57,390 nt of DNA. It comes from RUG714 sp964623515 (GTDB lineage Bacteria > Bacillota > Clostridia > Oscillospirales > Acutalibacteraceae). The stretch spans positions 1 to 57,390 of the forward strand of contig CAZURV010000011.1 in assembly GCA_964623515.1 (NCBI GenBank). The letters run 5' to 3'. Of this stretch, positions 1 through 8,980 are shown one piece after another; the stretch's first letter is position 1, and each line of letters opens with the position of its first letter. Under the pieces are notes generated by a model. The model searched no databases. It saw only the letters and a list, made by a program, of their open reading frames with translations, and was not told the origin of the DNA. The position numbers were made by a program, and so were the translations under genes.

Positions 1-1619
1 TTATTCCAGCTCAGCGTTACGCTTCCGTTCCCTCCCTCCGCTTTCACGGTGAGAATCGGTTTTACAACCGGAGTCTGTATTTCGTATTTAATATTGTTTG
101 CCATGCAGTAACGCTGAGCGTAAGTGTTTTCATACACCTGTGCTACGATATCTTCACCGGCATAATCAAAAATACTTTCACCGATATACTCAAGTGTTTC
201 GGGAAGCAATACGGATTTAAGTGAGGAGCAAAGTTCAAAAGCAAAATCACCAATAAGCTTTATATTGCTTGTGAGTTCAACATTTTCCAGGTTCGATGCA
301 GAACTGAAAGCAAAATCAGATATAGTCAATGTATCTTCTCTTGATAAGAACGATTTATCAGTTCGCCCTGCAGGATATGCAATCAGATTTTTATAATCTT
401 TTGAATACAAAACGCCGTTTGGTGAAGCAAAATACGAATTAGACTCGCTTACAGAAAACTGCGAAATACTCTCGCAACCGGCAAAAGAAGCATAGCCTGT
501 TGATTCCAGTGAAGCAGGAATCACGACCTGTTTTAAAGAAAAACAGGAATAAAACGCATAATCCCCAATCTCCTTTACTCCCGGCATATCAATTTTAGCC
601 ATTAAAGTACAGGAATTAAATGCGTTCTCACCGATTTCAGATACGGACTGCGGAAGACTGACTTCAAACAGACCTTCACACCCCTGAAAAACCGAATTCC
701 CGACATTTGTTACACCGTCTGAAATAAGAATTTTCCGTATTAAAGACTGAAAATTAATATATTCTGGTTCGTCTTCCATATCATAAAATGAATACATTTT
801 TCCGGAACCGAAAACATGCATAACATAGGTTACGTCTTCAATGTAATAATATACATTATCTCCTAAAATTCCCCATGCAGCCATATTCTCAACAGTATCA
901 CTTTTAATGACAATATTGCCGCACAACGAACAGTTATAAGCATACTCGCCGTCGTGTGAAAAAATTAAGCTCAAATTATGCGTACTGCACGGCAGCTTTT
1001 CGGTCTGAATTTCTCCACAGTCTGCACAAAATCTCTGTTCCTCTCCCATCTGTGTGCACGATGGAGAGACTGTTGTTTCCCAATCGCTCCAATTATGATT
1101 GATATCCAATGTCAGACCCGAATTGGAAAAATAGGATTTTGCCCCTTGCGCAAGGCAGGAAAAATGAACCGATGCCTTCTCCGGCACACCAAAAAATGCA
1201 TCTTCCCCTATTACGGTTTTAAGCCCTGAAAAAGTAATATCAGTCAAAAGAATACAGCCAAAAAATGCGATATCGCCTATCATCTCAAGAGACTGAGGAA
1301 AAACAATACTTTCCAGGTTACTGCATGCGGAAAACGCGCCGCTTCCGATTTTCAATATCCCGGAAGGAAGCACGATATTTGAAATAAATTCACACTGTGA
1401 AAAAACATCATCTGATATTTCAGTAACAGTATATTCATTGATTTCTTCCGGCAAAACAATTATTTCGCTCTTACCGTTATATGCGGTAATAACAGCACTG
1501 TTATCCCTGATAATGTAAGAAAAATCACCGTACACAAGAGTTTCCTCCGCTGCAGTAAACACAGGCAGTGAAACAATTACTATAACTGCTGAAATGAATG
1601 CTGAGAGTATTCTTTTCAT
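1..1619 (-). CDS. Secreted leucine-rich-repeat (BspA-like) protein, cut by window edge
   Basis: My own translation of the minus strand gives an open frame of about 539 codons from an ATG at 1619 that runs off the left edge without a stop. It starts with a signal peptide (a KR pair, then a hydrophobic stretch ending near an alanine pair at about residue 24). Repeats of the BspA/LRR_5 type follow, with units such as 'IGSGAFSACSNLESIVFP' recurring on both sides of a central insert. The insert carries a CxxCG motif near residue 200. The last visible residues (VTLSWN) resemble the start of a fibronectin type III domain. A purine-rich ribosome binding site (AAAGGGAAG) precedes the start. It follows the VanW gene in the same direction and is probably co-transcribed with it. 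The role is likely surface adhesion or wall-associated; the C-terminus and its anchoring are unseen. Confidence 0.8.
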   Translation of the reverse strand, partial: MKRILSAFISAVIVIVSLPVFTAAEETLVYGDFSYIIRDNSAVITAYNGKSEIIVLPEEINEYTVTEISDDVFSQCEFISNIVLPSGILKIGSGAFSACSNLESIVFPQSLEMIGDIAFFGCILLTDITFSGLKTVIGEDAFFGVPEKASVHFSCLAQGAKSYFSNSGLTLDINHNWSDWETTVSPSCTQMGEEQRFCADCGEIQTEKLPCSTHNLSLIFSHDGEYAYNCSLCGNIVIKSDTVENMAAWGILGDNVYYYIEDVTYVMHVFGSGKMYSFYDMEDEPEYINFQSLIRKILISDGVTNVGNSVFQGCEGLFEVSLPQSVSEIGENAFNSCTLMAKIDMPGVKEIGDYAFYSCFSLKQVVIPASLESTGYASFAGCESISQFSVSESNSYFASPNGVLYSKDYKNLIAYPAGRTDKSFLSREDTLTISDFAFSSASNLENVELTSNIKLIGDFAFELCSSLKSVLLPETLEYIGESIFDYAGEDIVAQVYENTYAQRYCMANNIKYEIQTPVVKPILTVKAEGGNGSVTLSWN

Positions 1620-1636
1620 CAATAACCACTTCCCTT

Positions 1637-4096
1637 TTAGTTTCTGTAACGGCTGGAGCAGGTGTAATTGCATTTGCCGTTTGCATATCTTTTAAGTGTG
1701 TAACATCCACCCGAATAATTAACTTTCAAACTGATTTTAGGCTTTTTAACTTTATTTAGAGAAAATATCGTTGCTGTTATAGACCCGTTGGAATTATAGG
1801 TCATTCTTAGCCTTATCGGCGTATTGTAATTATTTTTGAACTTAAAATCCTCGGCTCCCCAGGAAATCGTAGCATCGCGTCCGTTCGGAACATAGCCGGA
1901 TTTCAGAGTATGATTATGCCTTTCGGTAATCTGGAGATTTGAATATAAAACCGTATTGAAAACAGTGGTTGCCGCCTGACAAATACCGCCTCCGATTCCC
2001 GGAGTGTATCCGTTGCCCGAAACAACAAGTCCATTCACAAAACCACGCGCCCTTGTTCTTATACCGACAGCTTTATTAAATGAAAAAGTTTCTCCCGGCA
2101 TCAAAACGTAACCGTAGGTACTTCCGTTTATATATTTGCACGCCAGTTTCAAATTCGTACATTTTCCTACATTTGAAGAAGTACTGAAATATGTGGTATA
2201 CGAAGCCACTTTATTTGCGATACCTCTGACTTTGAATTGAACCTTTGTATAAACAGGTTTGCCGGACTTATGGTTATAAGCATAAACATAAATTTTGCAA
2301 TCTCCGTTTTTATAGGCTTTAACCGTTCCCGATGAAGTAACTTTACAGATTTTTGTATTTGACGACTTATAAGTGTACTTATAACATGCCGCGCCGGAGT
2401 TAACTTTCGGAGAAAGTTTATAAGATTTTGTTGCAGGAATCGTAACAGTTGACGGAGAACATACGACATTTGAAGGCGCCTTTTTTACAGTTATAACGCA
2501 CGATGCCGTTTTGCCGTTGTATGTTTTCACGGTAAGTGTTGTTTTTCCAACGGTTTTAGCTGTAACGACAAAATAGGGAGCAACTGATACAATCCCCGAT
2601 TTTGAAAGTGAAGCTTTAATACTGCACGATGCCGTCCCGGCAGGCAGAGAAGTATTGAAATCAAATTTTTCGCCTACTCCCAATATTATGGAAGTTTTAT
2701 TAAGTTTTACAGATGAGGGCGCTTTTTTAACTGTTACTAAGCATTTTGCAGTTTTGCCATTATAAGTTTTTACATAAATGTAGCATTTACCAGATGCAAC
2801 CGCCGTTACTGTTCCATTTTTTGAAACTTTGGCGATTTTAGCGGATGAAGTGCTCCATGTTACCGCAGTAAGCCCCGATCCGCCTTTAACGGAAGCATTT
2901 AGTGCAACGCTTTCTTTGACGCCCATTGTCATGGACCCTCTGTTCAGCTTAACTGATGATGGAGCTGAAACAACTTTAACATCTATTATATCTGTACAAC
3001 CGCCGTAAGTGTTAATGGTTATTTTAGCTTTGCCGATTTTTTCTCCCGACAGGACTCCCGATGAATTAACAGAAGCGCAGGAAGAAGATGACGAAAAAGA
3101 AACAGATTTTGATATTTCACCGTTGCCAAATTTATATGTGAGTGTGGTTTTTTCACCTACTGCCACTGTAATGCTTGTTTGTGTAAATTGAACGGATGAA
3201 GCTTCTGTTCCAGCCGAAACTGTTGTTTTTGCCGCAACGCCATTATAAACCTTGGTTGTAATAACAGCGGTACCTGCGCCGATAGCAGTAATTACCCCAT
3301 CGGACGAAACGCTTACGGCTGACGGCTTTGATGAAGAATATGTAAAAGTCGAAGCATATTCTTCAGATAAAAGAGCCGGCTTCAAATTGTAAGAAAGACC
3401 AGTATATAATTTTAAAGACGCGGGCACTCCGGTAATTTTTGAAGGTGCCTTTTTAACCTGAACATTCATATAAGAAGTAATTCCGTTAGAGAGAGAAACG
3501 TCTATAACGCCTTTTCCCTGCTTCAATGCAGTTATTTTACCGCTTGAGGTAACGGAAACATAGGAGTTCCTTGCTTTAAAGGCAGAACCCTCTGCAAATT
3601 TAACTGCATAAGATGTTTCTTTCACCCCAAGATTTATCAAAGCCTTTGAAATAAGGGAAACAACATTTATCCCCTTTTTGGTTGCTACTGCCGAAGCCGT
3701 GCTGTTGGTTATTGTATAAAGCGTAAATCCCTTAATCGTACCGAAAAAAGCATCTTCAGAAACAGTTTTTGTTGTAAACGGCACAAAAACATTTGCAAGT
3801 TTTTCGGAATCAGAGAAAACATAAGATCCGATTTTGATTACAGCAGTAGGCACATTTACCGTTACTGCCGTCGTATCGGAAAAGACATAACCTTCCATCT
3901 CCGAAACGGTGTAACCATTAATTTTCGCAGGTACGGTAACAACAGAAGATACGCCGTGATATCTGACAATTTTTGCGGATTCACCGTTCAATACATAATC
4001 CCAGTCCCCGCATGATAATACTTCTTTAGAATAAGAAATAAAGCAGACACTGAAAACCATTACAATTGCAAGAAACATTGAAAACAGTTTTTTCAT
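1637..4096 (-). CDS. Secreted protein with bacterial Ig-like (Big_2) repeats and C-terminal VanW domain
   Basis: This 819-residue protein begins with a clear signal peptide (MKK, then a hydrophobic core, about residues 1-23). A short LRR/BspA-like stretch comes next (about 30-130). Several Big_2-type Ig-like repeats follow (about 150-640), recognised by recurring units of the form 'TVKAPSSVKLN...GxKxxLxV...V...G..A.I.VKTYNGKTA'. The last ~180 residues form a VanW domain with its hallmark pieces: 'LMPGETFSFN', 'GGGICQAATTVFN' and 'ERHNH...YVPNGRDAT'. VanW proteins occur in glycopeptide-resistance clusters and many Clostridia; their biochemical role is not settled, and here no van genes are present. 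The protein should be exported and sit at the cell surface. It ends 17 bases before the LRR gene and starts 11 bases after the clp gene, so it is probably part of the same transcript. Confidence 0.88.
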   Translation of the reverse strand: MKKLFSMFLAIVMVFSVCFISYSKEVLSCGDWDYVLNGESAKIVRYHGVSSVVTVPAKINGYTVSEMEGYVFSDTTAVTVNVPTAVIKIGSYVFSDSEKLANVFVPFTTKTVSEDAFFGTIKGFTLYTITNSTASAVATKKGINVVSLISKALINLGVKETSYAVKFAEGSAFKARNSYVSVTSSGKITALKQGKGVIDVSLSNGITSYMNVQVKKAPSKITGVPASLKLYTGLSYNLKPALLSEEYASTFTYSSSKPSAVSVSSDGVITAIGAGTAVITTKVYNGVAAKTTVSAGTEASSVQFTQTSITVAVGEKTTLTYKFGNGEISKSVSFSSSSSCASVNSSGVLSGEKIGKAKITINTYGGCTDIIDVKVVSAPSSVKLNRGSMTMGVKESVALNASVKGGSGLTAVTWSTSSAKIAKVSKNGTVTAVASGKCYIYVKTYNGKTAKCLVTVKKAPSSVKLNKTSIILGVGEKFDFNTSLPAGTASCSIKASLSKSGIVSVAPYFVVTAKTVGKTTLTVKTYNGKTASCVITVKKAPSNVVCSPSTVTIPATKSYKLSPKVNSGAACYKYTYKSSNTKICKVTSSGTVKAYKNGDCKIYVYAYNHKSGKPVYTKVQFKVRGIANKVASYTTYFSTSSNVGKCTNLKLACKYINGSTYGYVLMPGETFSFNKAVGIRTRARGFVNGLVVSGNGYTPGIGGGICQAATTVFNTVLYSNLQITERHNHTLKSGYVPNGRDATISWGAEDFKFKNNYNTPIRLRMTYNSNGSITATIFSLNKVKKPKISLKVNYSGGCYTLKRYANGKCNYTCSSRYRN

Positions 4097-4107
4097 ATTC
4101 TTCTCTC

Positions 4108-6387
4108 CTAAATTGCTTTCACTGATATTTCACCATCCAGTGCATCTATTTTAATAGCAGAAACAGGATTTTCGCAATTCTCCACAATAATCAAGGCAAT
4201 TGCATCTTCCACTTCACGCCTAATCGTATTTGTTAAATCTCGTGCGCCCCGTTGACCACCGCGTGATTTTTCAGCAAGAAGTGATACTGCCTCATCTGTC
4301 CAGTTCAAAAGAATTCCCTTGTCTTTCAGCGGTTCAACGAGTTCGTTCAAAAGCAGTTCGGCGATTTTTTTATAGGAATCAAAACTTAGCGGATTAAATA
4401 CAATAATTTCGTCAACCCTGCCTAAAAACTCCGGCTTTAAGAATTTTTCCAGTGCTTTTAAAGCACGCTCTTTCGAGACATCAGCGCTGTTCTTTGCAAA
4501 CCCGAGTGTTGTATCCCTGTAACTGCTACCCGCATTTGAAGTCATCACAATAACCGTGTTGTCAAACGCAACAGTTCTTCCGTGTGAATCGGTTATTTTC
4601 CCCTCATCCAAAATCTGCAGGAGAATATTCATAACATCAGGATGGGCTTTCTCAATTTCATCAAATAGGATTACCGAATACGGTTTTCTTCTTACTTTTT
4701 CGGTAAGCTGTCCCGCTTCGTCATATCCAACATATCCGGGAGGAGAACCGATAATTCTCGAGACGGAATGTTTTTCCATAAACTCACTCATATCAAGGCG
4801 TATAAGTGTTTCGGGAGTGGAGAAAAGTTGATACGAAAGCTGTTTTACAAGCTCGGTTTTACCAACGCCCGTGGGACCAACAAATATAAACGATGCCGGA
4901 CGCCTTCTCGGACTTATCTGCACACGGCTTCTTCTAATAGCTCTGCACAGTGCGTCAACTGCTTCGTCCTGACCGATTATTTTGGATTTAATCTCTTTTT
5001 CCATATTCGCAAGATTCTGCAAATCGGACATTTGTATTTTTGCCGTCGGTATCCCTGTCCACAGGTGAATAACCTTCGCGAGATCATCTTCCAGCACCTG
5101 ATTATCGGCGGCAAGCTTTTTAATCTCCGGAAGCGATGATTCAAGTTGCGAAATTTCATTTTTCACATTCAGCAAAGCTTCATAATCAATTTCCTTACCC
5201 TGTTCAACATCCTCCAGGTCTTCTTTTTCCTTATTTAAGGCTTCCAGTTTTTCTTCAGCAAGCTGAAGACGGCTTATCGCCTTATTGCGCAAATTGGCGC
5301 AGGTACAAGCCTCATCAAGCAAATCTATTGCCTTATCGGGCAGAAATCTGTCGTTGATATATCTCTCCGAAAGAACTACGGCCTGCCTTACCAGAGAATC
5401 AGACATTGAAACTTTATGGAAGTTTTCATAATAATCTTTTATCCCAAGAAGCATCTGTGTTGTATCATCAATAGAGGGTTCTTCAACTTTAACCGGCTGG
5501 AAACGACGTTCAAGCGCAGTATCTTTTTCTATATATTTTCTGTACTCCACAAAAGTTGTTGCGCCGATAACCTGAATTTCACCGCGTGAAAGTGCGGGCT
5601 TCATAAGATTTGCCGCGTTCATTGTGCCCTCGCTGTCACCACCTGAACCGACAAGATTATGCACTTCATCAATAAACAAAATAATATTCCCTTCAGCTTT
5701 CACTTCATCAACCAGCCCTTTGATTCTGCTTTCGAACTGACCTCTGAACTGTGTTCCCGCAACCAGTGCAGTTAAATCAAGGAGAAAAATTTCCTTGTTG
5801 GCAATCTTGGCCGGAATCGTGCCCGCAGCAATTTTAAGTGCTACTCCTTCTGCTATCGCGGTTTTGCCAACGCCGGGTTCGCCTATCAGGCATGGATTGT
5901 TTTTGGTTCTGCGGCAAAGAATCTGTATAACTCTTTCAATCTCTTTTTCTCTTCCGATAATTCTGTCGATTTCTCCGAGTTTTGCTTTCTTCGTCAAATC
6001 CGTGCAATAATTGTTTAAAAATTTTCTTTTAGAGCGCTGTTTTTTACGGTCCGGTTTTTTATCCTCCGAATCTGACTCTGATTCATTATTCTTCAAATCG
6101 AGCTGATTGTCAGAATCGTTCATCAGTTGCATAAAAGGCATAGCCTGAGCACCCCCAAACTCGAAATCTCCGTCACCTTCCATAAGCTGTGCCATCTGAT
6201 CCTGCGCAAGTTCCATTTCTTCATCGGAAATTCCCATCTGCTCCATCATTTGCTTTACAGGACCGATATTTAATTCTTTTGCGCAAGTAAGGCAAAGCCC
6301 CTCCGGTTTATTATCCGGCGAATTGCCGGGCTTTGATATAAAAATAACCGCCGGTCTTTTTTTACATCTCGAACATAAGATTCCCAT
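4108..6387 (-). CDS. ClpE-like AAA+ unfoldase (Clp/Hsp100, class I)
   Basis: This 759-residue cytoplasmic ATPase feeds proteins to the ClpP protease or remodels them. The N-terminus has a zinc-finger arrangement (C5xxC8 ... C32xxC35) in place of the usual Clp-N repeat domain, which points to ClpE rather than ClpC or ClpA. A charged low-complexity linker (about 90-125) precedes the first AAA domain, with Walker A GEPGVGKT at 169-176 and Walker B 'ILFIDEVHN'. A coiled-coil middle region follows, then the second AAA domain (Walker A GPTGVGKT, Walker B 'VILFDEIEKAHPD'). A tripeptide LGF ('TTLGFAKN') sits where ClpP-docking loops occur, so partnership with ClpP is likely although clpP is not in this window. 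The start ATG has a GGAGAA ribosome binding site overlapping the end of pgsA. ClpC is the alternative name; the zinc finger argues against it. Confidence 0.9.
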   Translation of the reverse strand: MGILCSRCKKRPAVIFISKPGNSPDNKPEGLCLTCAKELNIGPVKQMMEQMGISDEEMELAQDQMAQLMEGDGDFEFGGAQAMPFMQLMNDSDNQLDLKNNESESDSEDKKPDRKKQRSKRKFLNNYCTDLTKKAKLGEIDRIIGREKEIERVIQILCRRTKNNPCLIGEPGVGKTAIAEGVALKIAAGTIPAKIANKEIFLLDLTALVAGTQFRGQFESRIKGLVDEVKAEGNIILFIDEVHNLVGSGGDSEGTMNAANLMKPALSRGEIQVIGATTFVEYRKYIEKDTALERRFQPVKVEEPSIDDTTQMLLGIKDYYENFHKVSMSDSLVRQAVVLSERYINDRFLPDKAIDLLDEACTCANLRNKAISRLQLAEEKLEALNKEKEDLEDVEQGKEIDYEALLNVKNEISQLESSLPEIKKLAADNQVLEDDLAKVIHLWTGIPTAKIQMSDLQNLANMEKEIKSKIIGQDEAVDALCRAIRRSRVQISPRRRPASFIFVGPTGVGKTELVKQLSYQLFSTPETLIRLDMSEFMEKHSVSRIIGSPPGYVGYDEAGQLTEKVRRKPYSVILFDEIEKAHPDVMNILLQILDEGKITDSHGRTVAFDNTVIVMTSNAGSSYRDTTLGFAKNSADVSKERALKALEKFLKPEFLGRVDEIIVFNPLSFDSYKKIAELLLNELVEPLKDKGILLNWTDEAVSLLAEKSRGGQRGARDLTNTIRREVEDAIALIIVENCENPVSAIKIDALDGEISVKAI

Positions 6388-6390
6388 TTG

Positions 6391-7257
6391 TTATTCTCCA
6401 ATTTCTTTATTTTCTTCAAGAATATGTTTCGGCATTTTTGATGTTTTTATGAGCCTGTAAATGCCTATAATTTCAACAACAACCGTTCCGCCTATCAAAG
6501 CGGAAGCAATATATCCGAATACGGCATTGCTTTCCTGTCTGCCTACAAAAATCAGAAAAGCCGCAATCAAAAGCATAAGTATACCTATTATAACTTCTTC
6601 AACGCCTCGCTGATTTGTTTTATTCATAGCCTTAACGTAATCCGGAATATAGCTGTAAAACGCAAGAAACATAAATATCATTGTTATTCCTACAATAATA
6701 TAAAGAATGATTTTAGGCATGACAAAATCAAACGTTATTATATTCTGCACATAAAGCTGATGAATGATACCTTTTTCACTTGTAAAAAACAGTATAATCA
6801 TAGCTATGTAAAACACAACCGTATTGACTTTTCCCCACATTCTTGCCGCAACCGCATGATCCCAGCGCCGCATCATAATGAATCCCGCGATAAGCTGAAG
6901 GACTTCTTTTATAATATAAACGGAAAACATACCGATAAACAACCAGTCTCTCCAGAACCAATTCATTAAAATCACGGCAATGGCAAATTGTGTAAGTTTA
7001 TCTGCAACAGGATCAAGAATTTTCCCAAGATCCGTTACCTGATTGAATTTTCTTGCAATTTTTCCGTCAAATAAATCGGTTGTACCTGCCACAGCGAAAA
7101 CAATAACACCGATGATGAGCTTTTTTATTATAAGAGTATTGCCTTGTCTTGCCTGCATCAAAAGCACAGTAAATACAGGAATCAGCGCTATCCTGATAAA
7201 AGACAATATATTCGGGATAGTTTTTGCCTGCTTCAGATATTTTTTAATCTGTTCCAT
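6391..7257 (-). CDS. pgsA: CDP-diacylglycerol--glycerol-3-phosphate 3-phosphatidyltransferase with extra C-terminal membrane segment
   Basis: PgsA makes phosphatidylglycerol phosphate from CDP-diacylglycerol and glycerol-3-phosphate at the membrane. The CDP-alcohol phosphotransferase signature is complete: D61xxD64G65xxA68R69(x8)G78xxxD82xxxD86. The N-terminal 'TIPNILSFIRI' is typical of PgsA. The family is usually near 180-200 residues; this one is 288. The extra roughly 80 residues contain two or three hydrophobic segments (for example 'VIIGILMLLIAAFLIFV') and a charged tail. The start is the second of two close ATGs; the first is followed quickly by a stop. AAAGGA supplies the ribosome binding site. 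It lies between cvpA and the clp gene, 3 bases from the latter. Confidence 0.9.
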   Translation of the reverse strand: MEQIKKYLKQAKTIPNILSFIRIALIPVFTVLLMQARQGNTLIIKKLIIGVIVFAVAGTTDLFDGKIARKFNQVTDLGKILDPVADKLTQFAIAVILMNWFWRDWLFIGMFSVYIIKEVLQLIAGFIMMRRWDHAVAARMWGKVNTVVFYIAMIILFFTSEKGIIHQLYVQNIITFDFVMPKIILYIIVGITMIFMFLAFYSYIPDYVKAMNKTNQRGVEEVIIGILMLLIAAFLIFVGRQESNAVFGYIASALIGGTVVVEIIGIYRLIKTSKMPKHILEENKEIGE

Positions 7258-7307
7258 TATCCATAATTCCTTTCTGTGATTATTGGTTTAAAACTTGGCT
7301 TAACCTT

Positions 7308-7754
7308 TTAAAAATTCATCGGTTTTCCGAAAAAATCGAAAAGCCATTTTAATATTAACGAAGTTTTTACGGTTTCGGGTGAAAAGCAGATAAATCCGAA
7401 CACCACAGTTGCATTCAAAGCCGCCGCTTCAATCAATCCTATTGCTGCACCGCCTATTTTGTTTGCTGTACCCACAATGCAGATTTTCTTGACTTTTTTG
7501 CTCAGAAACGAGGAGAGCAGTTTGATTAAAATCCAGCCGACTATGAATGAACCTATAAATACCAAAAAGATTTCATATTCCTCTAACAGTCCAAAATAAT
7601 CCGAAATAGGTTTGCATGCCAGCAAAGCGGCAACGAGTGCAATCAACCACGCAAACGCACCGATGAACACTTTGAGAAATCCGCGTTTATACGAAACAAT
7701 CGTAAATATAACAAATACGGACAAAATAATAATATCCAGAAGATGAGCTGTCAC
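7308..7754 (-). CDS. CvpA family membrane protein
   Basis: This is a small (148 aa) integral membrane protein with about four hydrophobic segments. The N-terminal pattern 'LDIIILSVFVIFTIVSYKRGFLK' matches the CvpA family, where a glycine after a basic pair follows the first helix. CvpA in E. coli is linked to colicin V production; in Firmicutes the exact job is unknown, with suggested roles in envelope homeostasis. It starts with GTG, and the start overlaps the stop of the upstream DUF5711 gene by four bases (GTGA), so translation of the two is probably coupled. About 50 bases separate it from pgsA. Confidence 0.8.
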   Translation of the reverse strand: MTAHLLDIIILSVFVIFTIVSYKRGFLKVFIGAFAWLIALVAALLACKPISDYFGLLEEYEIFLVFIGSFIVGWILIKLLSSFLSKKVKKICIVGTANKIGGAAIGLIEAAALNATVVFGFICFSPETVKTSLILKWLFDFFGKPMNF

Positions 7755-8980
7755 TGCCGTTTCACCTTAACTTTTTCAAGATAACCGTTTCTGCATAAAT
7801 AAGCAGTATTGTTTTTGCATATTATCTTTTCAAAATCATCGGAAAGTTGAGCGGAATATGTAACTTTCCCACCTATTTTATTGATTTCAACACGATTTTC
7901 GTTATACAGTACGGCAATTGATCCGCCGTCCGAATACGTCCACAAAACGTTTCCTCCGCATTCCTTGGTGTATTTCAATTTCAAAGAAGAATTATAAACA
8001 TCAATCTTATAATCGGAGTTATTGTAAAGAGAGTACAAATTTATTATATTCCCGGAAGCATCCATATACAACTGATAATTATTGTGTGAGGGTAAATCCA
8101 TTTCTTTGTTTAACGCACATTTTGCGTTTAGTTTTGCAATTTTATCATTAAGCATAACGATTACATTATTAGCAGATCCAAACGCAGTATCGGTAATCAA
8201 AGAGCCTGAAAAAACATAACTGCCTTTCTGTTCAGCGGAAGAAACACTGAAAGTGTGAATTTCGCTTTCGGAAACAGCACCATCGGTATCAATGATTCCG
8301 ACTGCCGCAAGGGAACCTCCGTCATTGAGTCCGACATCAACAATATAGCCGCTTCCGCTCATCCATGTAAATACTTTTCCGCCTTTTCTCGAATATACAT
8401 TCACTGTCTTTTTAAGGGTATCACTGTTTAAAGCAACAATAAATTTACCGTCTTTGCAGATATCAGCACATATGATATCATCTGATACTGGAACGTCAAG
8501 CAAAACACCTTTTTGATTAATTACGAATAATTCATTGCCGCCTTGATCGTACAAAAGGATTCTGTCAATGGAAGTATGCATAATTGGATTTGCCATACCG
8601 TGCGTATAATTAAGCACTTCTTTACATGATGAATTGAGGATTATTATTTTTGTATTTGTAAGAACCACGTAGTCTTTGTCGTTAAATTTATCGAAAGAAA
8701 GAATATTTCCTGAATCAAACGTATGTGGGAAACCGTCTCCCGAACCCATATCAGCAAATATTGCGCCGAAACGTTCACCTATTTTTCCGGGTGTAAGGTA
8801 ATTCAAATTGGTAACGCAGAAAATAAACAGAATTAAAACGAGAATAAGCAGAAAGATTCGGCTCATGATTGCCGTACGTTTTTTTCTCTTGGAACGATTC
8901 TTCTTGTATTGTTCGTATTTTTTATCTTCTATTTCGCGCTTTTTAACAATGCGTTGCATCTTCTTTTCGCTTTTTCCCAA
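7751..8980 (-). CDS. DUF5711-like membrane-anchored protein, probable beta-propeller
   Basis: This 409-residue protein has a strongly basic N-terminus (many K and R through about residue 38), one hydrophobic segment (about 39-60) and a large outside domain. The outside domain is built of short beta-rich repeats with phrases like 'DYVVLTNTKIIILN' and 'KFIVALNSDTLKKTVNVYSRKGGKVF', consistent with a propeller fold. It resembles the DUF5711 family of Clostridia; no biochemical function is known to me. The start is TTG directly after the truA stop, with GGAGG spaced 8 bases upstream inside truA. The nearby ATG four bases upstream is out of frame. The stop overlaps the cvpA start. The neighbourhood suggests an envelope role, but this is inference. 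Confidence 0.65.
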   Translation of the reverse strand: MGKSEKKMQRIVKKREIEDKKYEQYKKNRSKRKKRTAIMSRIFLLILVLILFIFCVTNLNYLTPGKIGERFGAIFADMGSGDGFPHTFDSGNILSFDKFNDKDYVVLTNTKIIILNSSCKEVLNYTHGMANPIMHTSIDRILLYDQGGNELFVINQKGVLLDVPVSDDIICADICKDGKFIVALNSDTLKKTVNVYSRKGGKVFTWMSGSGYIVDVGLNDGGSLAAVGIIDTDGAVSESEIHTFSVSSAEQKGSYVFSGSLITDTAFGSANNVIVMLNDKIAKLNAKCALNKEMDLPSHNNYQLYMDASGNIINLYSLYNNSDYKIDVYNSSLKLKYTKECGGNVLWTYSDGGSIAVLYNENRVEINKIGGKVTYSAQLSDDFEKIICKNNTAYLCRNGYLEKVKVKRQ

